Below are positions 7,449-18,583 of a DNA stretch of 64,000 nt, one piece after another. Under the pieces are notes generated by a model. It searched no databases. It was not told the origin of the DNA and saw only the letters and a program-made list of their open reading frames with translations. The stretch spans positions 62,001-126,000 of the forward strand of contig NZ_JAKZAI010000004.1 in assembly GCF_023156235.1 (NCBI RefSeq). Reading direction: 5' to 3'. Made by a program: the position numbers and the translations under genes. Each line of letters starts with the position of its first letter. The stretch's first letter is position 1. The DNA is from Marinobacter goseongensis (GTDB lineage Bacteria; Pseudomonadota; Gammaproteobacteria; Pseudomonadales; Oleiphilaceae).

Positions 7449-9585
7449 TGCCTCCAACTGGAAAGCGGTTGCGATACGCCGCCGTGCGGTGCTCGCCCTG
7501 GTGGTGTTTACACAGACCACGCTGGCCGTAGGGTTACTGGCGCAGATTCTGCCGGACGCCACCACGCTGACGGGCCTGACCATCATCGGTCTGTTCGCCC
7601 TGTTGCAACTGTGGATTGCGGTGGGCTTCTGGACAGCCCTGACCGGCGTGCTGATGCGCCTGCGCGGCGGCGACCCTCTCAACCCAGGCCATCGTCTGGC
7701 CGCCAGCGGGCTTGACGACACCCCGCTCGCCGCCACCGCCGTGGTCATGCCTATTTATCATGAACCGGTACAACGCACCCTGGACGGCCTCAAGGCGATC
7801 TACCGGGATCTGGAACGCAGCGGCCAGCTGCAACACTTCGAATTCTACATTCTCTCGGACAGCCGGGACCCCGAGGTCTGGCTGGCGGAACGGGCTCATT
7901 GGCAGGCGCTGTGCCGGGAGCTGGGCAGCGACCGTATTTTCTATCGCCGGCGTACCGTCAACCTCAACTACAAAAGCGGCAATGTGGCCGATTTCCTGCG
8001 CCGCTGGGGCAGGGCGTATCGCTACCTGGTGGTACTGGACGCCGACAGCCTGCTCAGCGGCGAGTGTCTGACCCGGCTGGTGCAGGTGATGGAACACGCA
8101 CCCCGCACCGGCATACTGCAGACCGCTCCCCGGCTGGCGCGGGCAAGTACCTGGTTTGCCCGCCTGCAGCAGTTTGCCAGTCACGCCTACGGCCCGCTGT
8201 ATACCCGCGGGCTGGCGGCGATTCAGATGGGCGAGGCGGCCTATTGGGGCCACAACGCCATTCTCCGGGTTGAGGCATTCATGAGCCATTGCGGATTGCG
8301 CAAGCTCCGGGGCCCGGGACTGTTTGGTGGCCCGGTGATCAGCCACGATTTCGTCGAAGCCGCCTACCTCGGGCGGGCCGGCTACGACACCTGGCTGGTG
8401 CCGGAACTGGCCGGCAGTTTCGAGGAATCCCCGCCGAGTCTTGAAGACGATCTGGTGCGGGACCGCCGCTGGTGCCGCGGTAATCTGCAACATCTCTGGA
8501 TCCTGTTGTTCGAACCCGGGCTGACCTTTGCCCACCGCATGGCGCTGTTTACCGGTGTCATGTCTTATGTGGCCTCCCCCTTATGGCTGACGTTCCTGGC
8601 GCTTTCTGCGGTGGTGGCCCTGCAGCCGGCGATGGTCTCCACCCTGAGCGATGCTCACCACAGCGGCGCCGGTGTCGCGGCGTGGGTACTGACCATCAGC
8701 ACGGTGTCGATGCTGTTCGGACCGCGCGTGCTGGCCATCGCCGACGTGTTACTGGCCGGGCAGGGCAAGGCCTTTGGTGGTCGCCGCCGTTTGCTGGCCA
8801 GCGCCATCGGGGAAACCCTGGTGTCGCTGCTGCTGGCCCCGGTCCGCATGGTGGCCCACAGCCGCTTTGTGCTGACCGCACTGGCCAATCTTCCGGTGTT
8901 ATGGGCCGGGCAGAACCGCACGGACCGGACCTCCTGGCGCAGGGCACTGGCCGCCCACGGCCCGGGTCTGCTGGCAGGCAGCGCACTGCTGGCGGTCGGC
9001 GCTGCCTCAGGGAACATGCTCTGGCTGTGGACCCTGCCCATCACCCTGCCGCTGGTACTGGCACCGGTCATGGCCGTGCTGCTCAGTCGATACGCATCCC
9101 CCCGGTCACTGCCCACGGTGGTGAACACCCGCGCGCCAGCAGTGGTGCGGCTGGCCGACACCGCCCCGGCAACCCCTGAGACGTCCGCCGGCCTGAGCCG
9201 TTTCCAGCAGGCCGTGGTGTTCCCCGCCGCCAACCTGCACGCAGCGGCGCGGCAAAGACCCGGCACATCCGGACGCAAACGGCGGATTCTGGACGCATTG
9301 GTGCACCGCTGCCTGCAGGAGGGACCGGACGCCCTGACCTGGCGCGAACAAAGCCTGATCTGCGATCACGGCGATGCCCTGCGCCAGTTGCACGATCGGG
9401 TCTGGCAGGCGCCGTCAGACAACTACTGGGGTCAACTACTTGGCAAGCTTGAACACGGCAACCGGCACGCCCACTCTGCAGCGACGCCCGGCCGTACCGA
9501 TTCCGGACCCGACCGGGGCGCAGAAGACACCCCGTCAACCGTTGTATTTCACAGGGAATTTCCGTGGATAGACGCACGCTACTGA
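7438..9585 (+). CDS. mdoH: Glucans biosynthesis glucosyltransferase H (short form)
   Basis: 715 aa against about 850 in E. coli or Pseudomonas; the cytoplasmic N-terminus is missing and appears in the preceding ORF. This inner-membrane GT2 enzyme uses UDP-glucose to make the beta-1,2 backbone of osmoregulated periplasmic glucans and pass it across the membrane. Seen in order: two N-terminal helices (residues 15-70), MPIYHEP, the nucleotide-binding ILSDSRDPEVW, the DxD motif VVLDADS, SHDFVEAA, the acceptor motif DRRWCRGN, then several membrane helices. ATG 7438 is the first start after the overlap; no Shine-Dalgarno stands out, which fits coupling to the upstream ORF. The 3' end overlaps the next gene by 22 bases. 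Confidence 0.93.
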   Translation: MADNASNWKAVAIRRRAVLALVVFTQTTLAVGLLAQILPDATTLTGLTIIGLFALLQLWIAVGFWTALTGVLMRLRGGDPLNPGHRLAASGLDDTPLAATAVVMPIYHEPVQRTLDGLKAIYRDLERSGQLQHFEFYILSDSRDPEVWLAERAHWQALCRELGSDRIFYRRRTVNLNYKSGNVADFLRRWGRAYRYLVVLDADSLLSGECLTRLVQVMEHAPRTGILQTAPRLARASTWFARLQQFASHAYGPLYTRGLAAIQMGEAAYWGHNAILRVEAFMSHCGLRKLRGPGLFGGPVISHDFVEAAYLGRAGYDTWLVPELAGSFEESPPSLEDDLVRDRRWCRGNLQHLWILLFEPGLTFAHRMALFTGVMSYVASPLWLTFLALSAVVALQPAMVSTLSDAHHSGAGVAAWVLTISTVSMLFGPRVLAIADVLLAGQGKAFGGRRRLLASAIGETLVSLLLAPVRMVAHSRFVLTALANLPVLWAGQNRTDRTSWRRALAAHGPGLLAGSALLAVGAASGNMLWLWTLPITLPLVLAPVMAVLLSRYASPRSLPTVVNTRAPAVVRLADTAPATPETSAGLSRFQQAVVFPAANLHAAARQRPGTSGRKRRILDALVHRCLQEGPDALTWREQSLICDHGDALRQLHDRVWQAPSDNYWGQLLGKLEHGNRHAHSAATPGRTDSGPDRGAEDTPSTVVFHREFPWIDARY

Positions 9586-11144
9586 AACTCGGCCTGCTGC
9601 TGGGCTGCGCCCTGCCTCTGGCCCGCATGCCGCTGACTCAGGCGGCCACGGGCACAGCGCCGGACAACGCCGGCCAGCCGTTCAGTCACGACTGGCTTCG
9701 TCAGCATGCCCGCGCGCTTGCCGCAAAGCCGTATCAGTCCAGACAGGCCGGCCTCCCTGCGGCGTTGAACAACCTCAGCTGGGACGACTATCAGAGCATT
9801 CGCTTCAGGCCCGATCATGCGTTGTGGCGGGGGAACGGCAGCCCATTCCGGGCGCAGTTTTTTCACCTTGGCCTGTATTTTCGCAAGCCGGTGCAGTTTT
9901 TCGAAGTTCGCGACGGGGTCGCCCAACCGATTCCCTATCGCGCGGATCATTTCGAGCACGGCGATGGGATCCGTACCGACGACCTGCCGGAAGATCTGGG
10001 CTACGCGGGCTTCCGCATCCATGGCCATCAGGATTTCCGCCGTGACCTGGTTGCCTTCCTGGGGGCCAGCTATTTTCGCGCCGTGGGCGAATCGCGGCAG
10101 TACGGACTGTCCGCCCGCGGCCTGGCCATCGATACCGGCCTGCCCCGGGAGGAGGAGTTCCCGGATTTCACCGCATTCTGGCTGGAAACCCCGGCGGCAG
10201 GCGCCACCGACGTGGTGGTCCATGCCCTGCTGGATTCCCCCAGCATCACCGGGGCCTACCGTTTACGGCTGCGGCCCGGAAAGAACATGGTAATGGACAT
10301 CAGTGCCTCCCTGTACCCACGTCAGGCCATCGAGCGCATCGGCATTGCACCGTTGACCAGCATGTACCAGACCGGGGAGAACGACCGCCGTAAAGCCAAC
10401 GACTGGCGGCCGGAAATCCACGACTCCGACGGCCTCGCGCTCTGGACCGGTGCCGGTGAACGGCTGTGGCGACCACTGGTCAACCCGCGCACCCTGCGGG
10501 TCAGCCATTTCCGCGATGACAACCCCCGGGGCTTCGGGCTGATGCAGCGGGACCGGGAGTTCAGCCACTATCAGGACGACGGTGTGTTTTATGAGCGCCG
10601 GCCGAGCCTGTGGGTAGAGCCCCGACAGGGGTGGGGCAGCGGTGACGTGGTGCTGGTGGAGATACCCACCGACGACGAAACCTTCGACAACATCGTCGCC
10701 TTCTGGCACCCGCACCAACCTCTGAAACCGGGCAACGAACACCGTCTGGATTACCGGCTGACCTGGGGCGAGCATCACCCGCACCCGGCGCCAGAGCTGG
10801 CCACCACCCGCGCCACCCGCACCGGTATTGGTGGCGTCGTCGGCCAGCCCCGGCGTTATTTCTCACGCCGCTTTGCGGTGGATTTTTCCGGTGGCCAGTT
10901 AGCCATGCTGGCCAACAACACCAATGTAGAGGCCATTGTGAGCGCCAGTCGCGGCCGGGTTGAGCTGGTATCCGCCCGCCCGCTTCATGCTCTCAATGGA
11001 TATCGCGCCATGTTCGACCTGGTGCCGGATGACACCGCCGAGCCTGTGGAGCTGCGGCTGTTTCTGCGCCTCGGCGCGCAGGCGCTGACGGAAACCTGGC
11101 TGTACCAGTATTCCCCGCCGCCACTTACAGAACGAACGTTCTGA
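9564..11144 (+). CDS. mdoD: Periplasmic glucan biosynthesis protein, MdoD/MdoG family
   Basis: 526 aa. The N-terminus MDRRTLLKLGLLLGCALPLA has a twin-arginine-like motif (DRRTLLK) before a hydrophobic core, as in OpgD, so Tat export is likely; OpgG uses Sec. The mature part matches the MdoG domain: LSWDDYQSIRFRPDHALWR, HGHQDFRRDLVAFLGASYFR, ASLYPRQAIERIGIAPLTSM and SLWVEPRQGWG. These proteins act on the nascent glucan in the periplasm. The start is GTG 9564, preceded by CAGGGAA, and lies inside the end of mdoH. The D versus G assignment rests on the signal peptide only. Confidence 0.9.
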   Translation: MDRRTLLKLGLLLGCALPLARMPLTQAATGTAPDNAGQPFSHDWLRQHARALAAKPYQSRQAGLPAALNNLSWDDYQSIRFRPDHALWRGNGSPFRAQFFHLGLYFRKPVQFFEVRDGVAQPIPYRADHFEHGDGIRTDDLPEDLGYAGFRIHGHQDFRRDLVAFLGASYFRAVGESRQYGLSARGLAIDTGLPREEEFPDFTAFWLETPAAGATDVVVHALLDSPSITGAYRLRLRPGKNMVMDISASLYPRQAIERIGIAPLTSMYQTGENDRRKANDWRPEIHDSDGLALWTGAGERLWRPLVNPRTLRVSHFRDDNPRGFGLMQRDREFSHYQDDGVFYERRPSLWVEPRQGWGSGDVVLVEIPTDDETFDNIVAFWHPHQPLKPGNEHRLDYRLTWGEHHPHPAPELATTRATRTGIGGVVGQPRRYFSRRFAVDFSGGQLAMLANNTNVEAIVSASRGRVELVSARPLHALNGYRAMFDLVPDDTAEPVELRLFLRLGAQALTETWLYQYSPPPLTERTF

Positions 11145-11157
11145 CGGAACAACACTG

Positions 11158-12720
11158 ATGACGAAAACCTCGCTGTTTCTGGCGCTGATCCTGAACCTGA
11201 TGCTGGTGGCCCTTACCGTATCCGGCTTTGCTTACACACCCTGGCTGGCGCTGGAAACTCTGTTTCTGTGGGGGTTGTTCGCGGCTTTACCCCCCGGCAG
11301 CCTGCAACGCCGGCTGGCCATGGTGGCGGGTATAACCTACGCCTTCGTGGCCGCCCTGGTGGTGGTGGACCTGCTGGTGCAGCAAACCCTCGGGCGCCCC
11401 CTGAATCTGTATCTGGAACTCGGCGTCGCCGGCGCAGCCTACCACCTGCTGCATACCAATCTGGGCGCCGCGCTGGCGGTCATGGTGTTGGTGTTATTGC
11501 TGGTGATTCTGATCGCGCTGGGCACGCTGTTTGCCTCCCTGCTGCAACGACTGGCCCACCACACCCCCCGGCAGGCTCCCAGAATGCTGATCGCCGCGGC
11601 GGTCGGGCTCACCGGCCTGACATTCGCGCTGCCGGCGCCCATCGCAGCAACCGGCACAGCGTTATTGGGCAGGCAGGTGGCGCTGGCGACCGACACCCAC
11701 GAGGCCACGCAATCATTCCAGTTGGGTATCGCGCAGGGTGAGAGCCTGGGCAGCCGGACCCTGGCCGATCTGGCTGGCAAGGATGTGATCCTCGGCTTCG
11801 TGGAATCCTATGGTATCTCGGCCCTCACCGACCCCCGTTATGGACCGAGAATAGTGCCGCGCCTCGAGCGCATGGAAGCCACGCTGCGGGAACGGGGCCT
11901 GCATCTGGTAAGCGGGCGCCTGACCTCGCCGGTGCAAGGGGGCCAGTCCTGGCTTGCCCATATGACCCTGCTCAGCGGGCAATGGGTCGACAGCCAGCTC
12001 GACTACGACATTCTTCTCAGCAGCCGGCACACCACACTGATCGACGACATGAAGCAGACCGGGCACAACACCGTGGCGGTGATGCCGGCGATTACCCGCC
12101 CATGGCCGGAAGGCCGGCGCTTCGGCTACGACCGCATTTACGACGCCGGCTCCATGGGCTACCAGGGACCGCCCTTCAACTGGGTAACCATGCCGGACCA
12201 GTACACCTGGTCCTGGTTCGAGCAGGAGCTGCGCCGACCATCACCGCAGCCGCTGTTCGCCGAAATGGCGCTGATCAGCAGCCACGCCCCGTGGGTGCCC
12301 ATTCTGCCGGTACTGGAGGACTGGAGCGAGATCGGCAACGGTCAGGTCTTTGACACCTGGCGCGACAGCGGCGAGGCGCCCGCCAGCCTGTGGCGGGACC
12401 CGGACCGGGTACGTGCCCATTACAGCCAGGCCCTCGACTATGCCCTGGAAGTCATCACCGGCTACGCCGATCAGTTCATGGATGACGACACCCTGCTGAT
12501 CATCGTCGGTGACCACCAGCCGGCGCCGCTGATCACCGGCGACAACGCCAGCCGCGACGCGGTCATCCACATCATCAGTGCCGACCCCGCGCTGGTGGAA
12601 CCTTTTCTGCACGCGGGACTGCCGGGGTTTCAGGCCGGTGCACTGCCGGATCTGGACACCACCGGCCTGCCAATGGATCGCTTCCGCCTCGTGTTCCAGG
12701 ATATCTTTTCCGGGAACTGA
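11158..12720 (+). CDS. Membrane sulfatase/phosphoglycerol-transferase-like protein
   Basis: 520 aa: four or five membrane helices (residues 1-165) followed by a periplasmic alkaline-phosphatase-superfamily domain. Metal and catalytic positions can be traced: E in GFVESYG, a Ser in PVQGGQSWLAHMTLLSG as likely nucleophile, H in SSHAPWVP, and DH in IIVGDHQP. The layout is that of LtaS/OpgB proteins, which move phosphoglycerol from phosphatidylglycerol onto a polymer. Placed 13 bases after mdoD, it probably decorates the glucan backbone with an anionic group, the job of OpgB in E. coli, but it is shorter than OpgB and the donor is unknown. The family is seen in the sequence; the role is inferred from the operon. 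Confidence 0.78.
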   Translation: MTKTSLFLALILNLMLVALTVSGFAYTPWLALETLFLWGLFAALPPGSLQRRLAMVAGITYAFVAALVVVDLLVQQTLGRPLNLYLELGVAGAAYHLLHTNLGAALAVMVLVLLLVILIALGTLFASLLQRLAHHTPRQAPRMLIAAAVGLTGLTFALPAPIAATGTALLGRQVALATDTHEATQSFQLGIAQGESLGSRTLADLAGKDVILGFVESYGISALTDPRYGPRIVPRLERMEATLRERGLHLVSGRLTSPVQGGQSWLAHMTLLSGQWVDSQLDYDILLSSRHTTLIDDMKQTGHNTVAVMPAITRPWPEGRRFGYDRIYDAGSMGYQGPPFNWVTMPDQYTWSWFEQELRRPSPQPLFAEMALISSHAPWVPILPVLEDWSEIGNGQVFDTWRDSGEAPASLWRDPDRVRAHYSQALDYALEVITGYADQFMDDDTLLIIVGDHQPAPLITGDNASRDAVIHIISADPALVEPFLHAGLPGFQAGALPDLDTTGLPMDRFRLVFQDIFSGN

Positions 12721-12744
12721 GGAATTGCACCTGGCGGCGAGCAC

Positions 12745-13062
12745 TCAGCTCCCGGCTTCGGCCCGGGTTTTGGCGCCCGCTGCTTTCAAAGCGGCGGCGT
12801 ATTCCGTGCTCCGACGATGGGCCTGGATGTGGTCCAGAATGGTTTCCCCGGATTCGCCCACCGCATTGAGATTGCGGCCGGCGGCCACAAAAAATCCGAT
12901 CAAACGCTCGAAATCCCCCGCACGCATGGCCTGGTAGGCTTTGTGCAATACCAGGAAATCGGCATCGATGCCCGGCGCGGCCGGTTCGATGGCGAGGAAA
13001 CTCCTGACGCGCTCGTCGCTCCACTCTTCGCCAATGACTTTAGGTTTGTCTGGTCCGCTCAT
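12745..13062 (-). CDS. PA4642 family protein
   Basis: 105 aa, soluble. The opening MSGPDKPKVIGEEWSDERVR and the middle LHKAYQAMRAGDFERLIGFF, with a central NLNAVGESGETIL, match the PA4642 family of short gammaproteobacterial proteins of unknown function. CGGGAGAGACC before ATG 13062 provides the ribosome-binding site. It lies 117 bases after the motB stop, and a TATACT -10-like hexamer on the same strand (13109-13114) suggests its own promoter. Confidence 0.8.
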   Translation of the reverse strand: MSGPDKPKVIGEEWSDERVRSFLAIEPAAPGIDADFLVLHKAYQAMRAGDFERLIGFFVAAGRNLNAVGESGETILDHIQAHRRSTEYAAALKAAGAKTRAEAGS

Positions 13063-13179
13063 GGTCTCTCCCGGTGATTGTCCGGTTGTTGGTTCAAACA
13101 GGGGGCACAGTATAAGGATCTGAATGCAAAGAAGTTAGTTGAATTGACTATGAGAAGCTTTCACCCGGGCATAAGCGCC

Positions 13180-14019
13180 TCAGGGCATGATGTCCACCGG
13201 CGCTTCCGGTTCAGCGGCCGGCAGGCCGTTCCCACAGTCGGGGTTACGGATGGCAATCTCCACCCGCCGGTTTTTGGCGCGGTTCTCGTCACTGTCGTTG
13301 GGCGCCAACGGGTTGGTTTCGGCACGGCCCGCAGCAACCACCCGTTCCGCCGGTACCTGGCGGTTCATCACCAGCTCGTGAACCACCGACACCGCCCGCG
13401 CGGCCGACAGGTCCCAGTTGGAACGGTAGCGACTGCTGGCAATCGGGCGGTCATCGGTATACCCGGACACCAGCACATCGCCACGGCACTCCGCCAGCAC
13501 CCCCACAACCCGATCAATGATCGGCAGCATTTCGGGCTTGATGGCGGCATCCCCTGAACGGAAAGTGGCCTCTTCCGAGAAACGGATCACCACCTGGTTT
13601 TCATCGTAGTTGACACTCAGGGCTTCCGACGCCACCTCGCGCTCCAGCTCACGGATCATGCGCGAGGCCAGATCCACAATGCCGGCAGGCACACCGGTGG
13701 TCTCGACGCCGGCCGTCCGCTCATCAATGAATTCCGGCTCGCTGGTCATCGAGTCACTGGGCTCCGGCAAAGACACCGTGTCCGTTTCAATCAACGTCAA
13801 CGGCGAGCCACCAACACCCTCGGCCAATACATTGCCACTGCCGAAGGCCACCGCCATCGAGTTCGCCATAGCGCGGTATTTTTCCACGTCCATCTCGGCA
13901 AACGACAGCAACAGGATGAAAAACGTCAGCAGCAGGGTCGCCAGATCGGCAAAGGTCACGATCCATGCCGGGGTCTGATTCCGCAGCCGCAGCTTGTCCT
14001 TTTTCCACACGTGTTCCAA
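13180..14019 (-). CDS. motB: Flagellar motor stator protein MotB/PomB
   Basis: 279 aa. It has one membrane helix near the N-terminus, with the ion-binding Asp in VTFADLATLLLTFFILLLSF, then SFAEMDVEKYRAMANSMAVA, which strongly resembles Vibrio PomB and suggests a sodium-driven stator. The C-terminal OmpA-like peptidoglycan-binding domain shows VSGYTDDRP and ENRAKNRRVEI. I place the start at TTG 14019 (EHVWKKDKLRLRNQT) because GGGAGG lies 9 bases upstream; the frame stays open to 14073, but that extension overlaps motA and looks non-coding. It is six bases after the motA stop, so coupled. Ion specificity is inference. Confidence 0.92.
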   Translation of the reverse strand: MEHVWKKDKLRLRNQTPAWIVTFADLATLLLTFFILLLSFAEMDVEKYRAMANSMAVAFGSGNVLAEGVGGSPLTLIETDTVSLPEPSDSMTSEPEFIDERTAGVETTGVPAGIVDLASRMIRELEREVASEALSVNYDENQVVIRFSEEATFRSGDAAIKPEMLPIIDRVVGVLAECRGDVLVSGYTDDRPIASSRYRSNWDLSAARAVSVVHELVMNRQVPAERVVAAGRAETNPLAPNDSDENRAKNRRVEIAIRNPDCGNGLPAAEPEAPVDIMP

Positions 14020-14023
14020 GGCG

Positions 14024-14797
14024 TCAGGCCTCCCGCTCCGAGGCCAGGCCGGTGCGCTGATCCGGAGTAACAAACGACGACAGCAGTTCGGTCATGACCC
14101 GCGGATTCTCACCGCGCATGATGTTGCGGATGGAGGTAATGATCAGCAGATGATTGCGCCCTTCATCTTCGGCCTTGAGCTGTAGCTTGTCCGCCAGCGG
14201 CAGGGCAATCAGCTGGGCCAGAAAGGCACCGTAGAGCGTAGTCAGCAGGGCAATGGCCATGGCGGGACCGATGGAGGAGGGATCGTCCAGGGTGTTGAGC
14301 ATCTGCACCAGGCCGACCAAGGTGCCCAGCATGCCGATGGCGGGGGCGGATTCGCCGATGCCGCGGAACACCCGCTCGGCGACCTCGTAACGCTCGGCGG
14401 TCTGCCGCGTTTCCTGGGCCAGGGCTTCTTCCACCAGCTCCGGCGGGTGACCGTCAACACACAAATTGATGGCCTTACGCAGGAATACATTGTCGGTCTG
14501 GTGATTCTCCAGACCAAGGATACCCTCCTTGCGCACCACCATGGCCAGAGCCCCCACCTCACGAACCAGCGCTGCCGGGCTCGGCACCCGGTCGGTAAAC
14601 GCGGCGGCAAACGCCAGCCGGAACGCTCCCATCACAGACGACAGCCGGAACTTGATCAGGGTAACGGCAAAGGTTCCGCCCAGCACAATGGCCAGACCCG
14701 GCAGATTGAGAAAGGTCAGCAGCGAGGCGTTGGCCAGCATCGCCAGCACCACGATCACCACGCCCGCTACCAGACCCACAAGGGTAAGAATGTCCAT
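14024..14797 (-). CDS. motA: Flagellar motor stator protein MotA/PomA
   Basis: 257 aa starting MDILTLVGLVAGVVIVVLAM. It has four membrane helices and the charged cytoplasmic loop between helices 2 and 3 that meets FliG. LPGLAIVLGGTFAVTLIKF and IGMLGTLVGLVQMLNTLDDP are hallmark stretches; the latter is helix 3 lining the ion path. It resembles PomA more than E. coli MotA in length and in the short loop. ATG 14797 is preferred over 14830 because family members begin at MDI; AGG sits about 7 bases upstream. No flagellar structural genes are nearby, so the motAB pair stands alone. Confidence 0.92.
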   Translation of the reverse strand: MDILTLVGLVAGVVIVVLAMLANASLLTFLNLPGLAIVLGGTFAVTLIKFRLSSVMGAFRLAFAAAFTDRVPSPAALVREVGALAMVVRKEGILGLENHQTDNVFLRKAINLCVDGHPPELVEEALAQETRQTAERYEVAERVFRGIGESAPAIGMLGTLVGLVQMLNTLDDPSSIGPAMAIALLTTLYGAFLAQLIALPLADKLQLKAEDEGRNHLLIITSIRNIMRGENPRVMTELLSSFVTPDQRTGLASEREA

Positions 14798-14852
14798 CGG
14801 GAACCTATCGAGTGTTTTGACCCTGAGCATAGCCCATCCCGGGCGGCCCGGC

Positions 14853-17257
<2,405 letters not shown>

Positions 17258-17260
17258 GGC

Positions 17261-18433
17261 TCAGGCTATCCTCTGGAAACCTCCCGGAACCGAGCTGACC
17301 AGCCCCTGCAGTTCCAGTAACAGCAGCGACTGCATCAACTGATCGGCGGGTAATCCGGTTTCTGAACACAGTTGATCGGTTGACTGCGGATCATACCCTA
17401 AAGCCTCCAGCACCGCGATTTCCCTGGGCTCCAGATTAGCGCCCGGGGCCGCCTGTTGCGGCAGGCCGGCCGGGACGTCTGCAGCGCACCACCAGGCCCC
17501 CAGTTCTTCCAGCACATCGTCCACCGTCTCCACCAGCCGCGCGCCCTGCTTGATCAGATGATGGCAGCCCCGCGCCACCGGGCTGTGCACCGATCCGGGG
17601 ATGGCGAACACCTCACGCCCCTGTTCCAGCGCCAGCCGGGCGGTGATCAGCGATCCGCTGCGCAGGCTGGCCTCCACCACCAGTACGCCGCGGCTCATGC
17701 CACTGATAATGCGATTACGTTGCGGGAAATGGGCGGCGCGGGCGCGCTCGCCAGGCGGATACTCCGACATCAGCAGTCCCTGCCCGACAATGCGCTGAGC
17801 CAGCTTGCGGTGCTGACTCGGGTAGAGCCGGTCAAGCCCGCTGCCGATGACCGCGAGGGTTTCGTGCCCGGCATCCAGGGCGCCGGCGTGGGCGGCCCCG
17901 TCAATGCCCAGGGCCAGACCGCTGGTCACCAGGAAACCCTGATCGCTCAGGGCAGACGCGAACCGACGGGCATGGTCGAGGCCCGCGCGGGTGGCATTGC
18001 GGCTGCCAACAATGCCGATCTGATTGCGCTGTAACAGCTGGCGGCGGCCCTGGCAGTACAGCACCAGGGGGGCGTCGTGAATGTGGCGCAGCGGTTCGGG
18101 ATAATCGGCGTCACCCCGGTTCAACAGCCAGATCCCCCGGGCATGACAGGCGGTATGGATCGCGCGGGCCCGGGCCACCACCGGATGGGCGCAGTCCTGT
18201 TGTTGCCACGCCTGTATCGGCTCAATGATCTCACGGGGCAGCCCCATGGCTTTCAGAGTCGCGGCGTTGGCAGCCAGCAGCCCGCTCAGATCCGGCATCA
18301 CCGATGCGACCGCGTGGCGGCGGCGCAAACCGAATCCGGGCAGACAGGTCAGCATCAGCCAGAGGCTGTCAGCACACTGGAAAAACGCCGCGGCAGGCTC
18401 TTCAATCGTCACAACGGAGGAAACATCAGACAT
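17261..18433 (-). CDS. dprA: DNA-processing protein DprA
   Basis: 390 aa. It loads RecA on incoming single-stranded DNA in natural transformation. It has an N-terminal SAM-like region (LTCLPGFGLRRRHAV), a Rossmann-like core (GIVGSRNATRAGLDHARRFA, TSGLALGIDGAAHAGALDAG, HFPQRNRIISGMSRGVLVVE, SGSLITARLALEQGREVFA, GSVHSPVARGCHHLIKQGA) and a C-terminal winged helix (DQLCSETGLPADQLMQSLLL). GGAAGGAT precedes ATG 18433. It is first of the co-oriented run dprA-tsaC-hemF-aroE and lies downstream of the LysM gene, with a terminator between. Confidence 0.95.
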   Translation of the reverse strand: MSDVSSVVTIEEPAAAFFQCADSLWLMLTCLPGFGLRRRHAVASVMPDLSGLLAANAATLKAMGLPREIIEPIQAWQQQDCAHPVVARARAIHTACHARGIWLLNRGDADYPEPLRHIHDAPLVLYCQGRRQLLQRNQIGIVGSRNATRAGLDHARRFASALSDQGFLVTSGLALGIDGAAHAGALDAGHETLAVIGSGLDRLYPSQHRKLAQRIVGQGLLMSEYPPGERARAAHFPQRNRIISGMSRGVLVVEASLRSGSLITARLALEQGREVFAIPGSVHSPVARGCHHLIKQGARLVETVDDVLEELGAWWCAADVPAGLPQQAAPGANLEPREIAVLEALGYDPQSTDQLCSETGLPADQLMQSLLLLELQGLVSSVPGGFQRIA

Positions 18434-18523
18434 GGACCATCCTTCCCTGGCTGGTTGATTTGGCAGCTTCAGGCTGCATGCCGGTAGCTGCCATCCTGGC
18501 GCCGGCGATGGGGATTATGTCAT

Positions 18524-18551
18524 AAAAAACGGGAGCCGGTGCTGGCTCCCG
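18524..18551 (-). terminator. Intrinsic terminator after the LysM gene
   Basis: CGGGAGCC (18530-18537) pairs with GGCTCCCG (18544-18551); read on the minus strand it is followed by six U (18524-18529). It sits 33 bases after the LysM gene stop and separates that gene from dprA. Confidence 0.88.
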
Positions 18552-18583
18552 TTGTTGGGTCTGCTTGTCGAAGATGACCTACC

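Noticed and set aside
13180-14073. Longer MotB start at 14073
   Set aside because: The extra residues overlap motA and have no family match; the TTG at 14019 has GGGAGG upstream.
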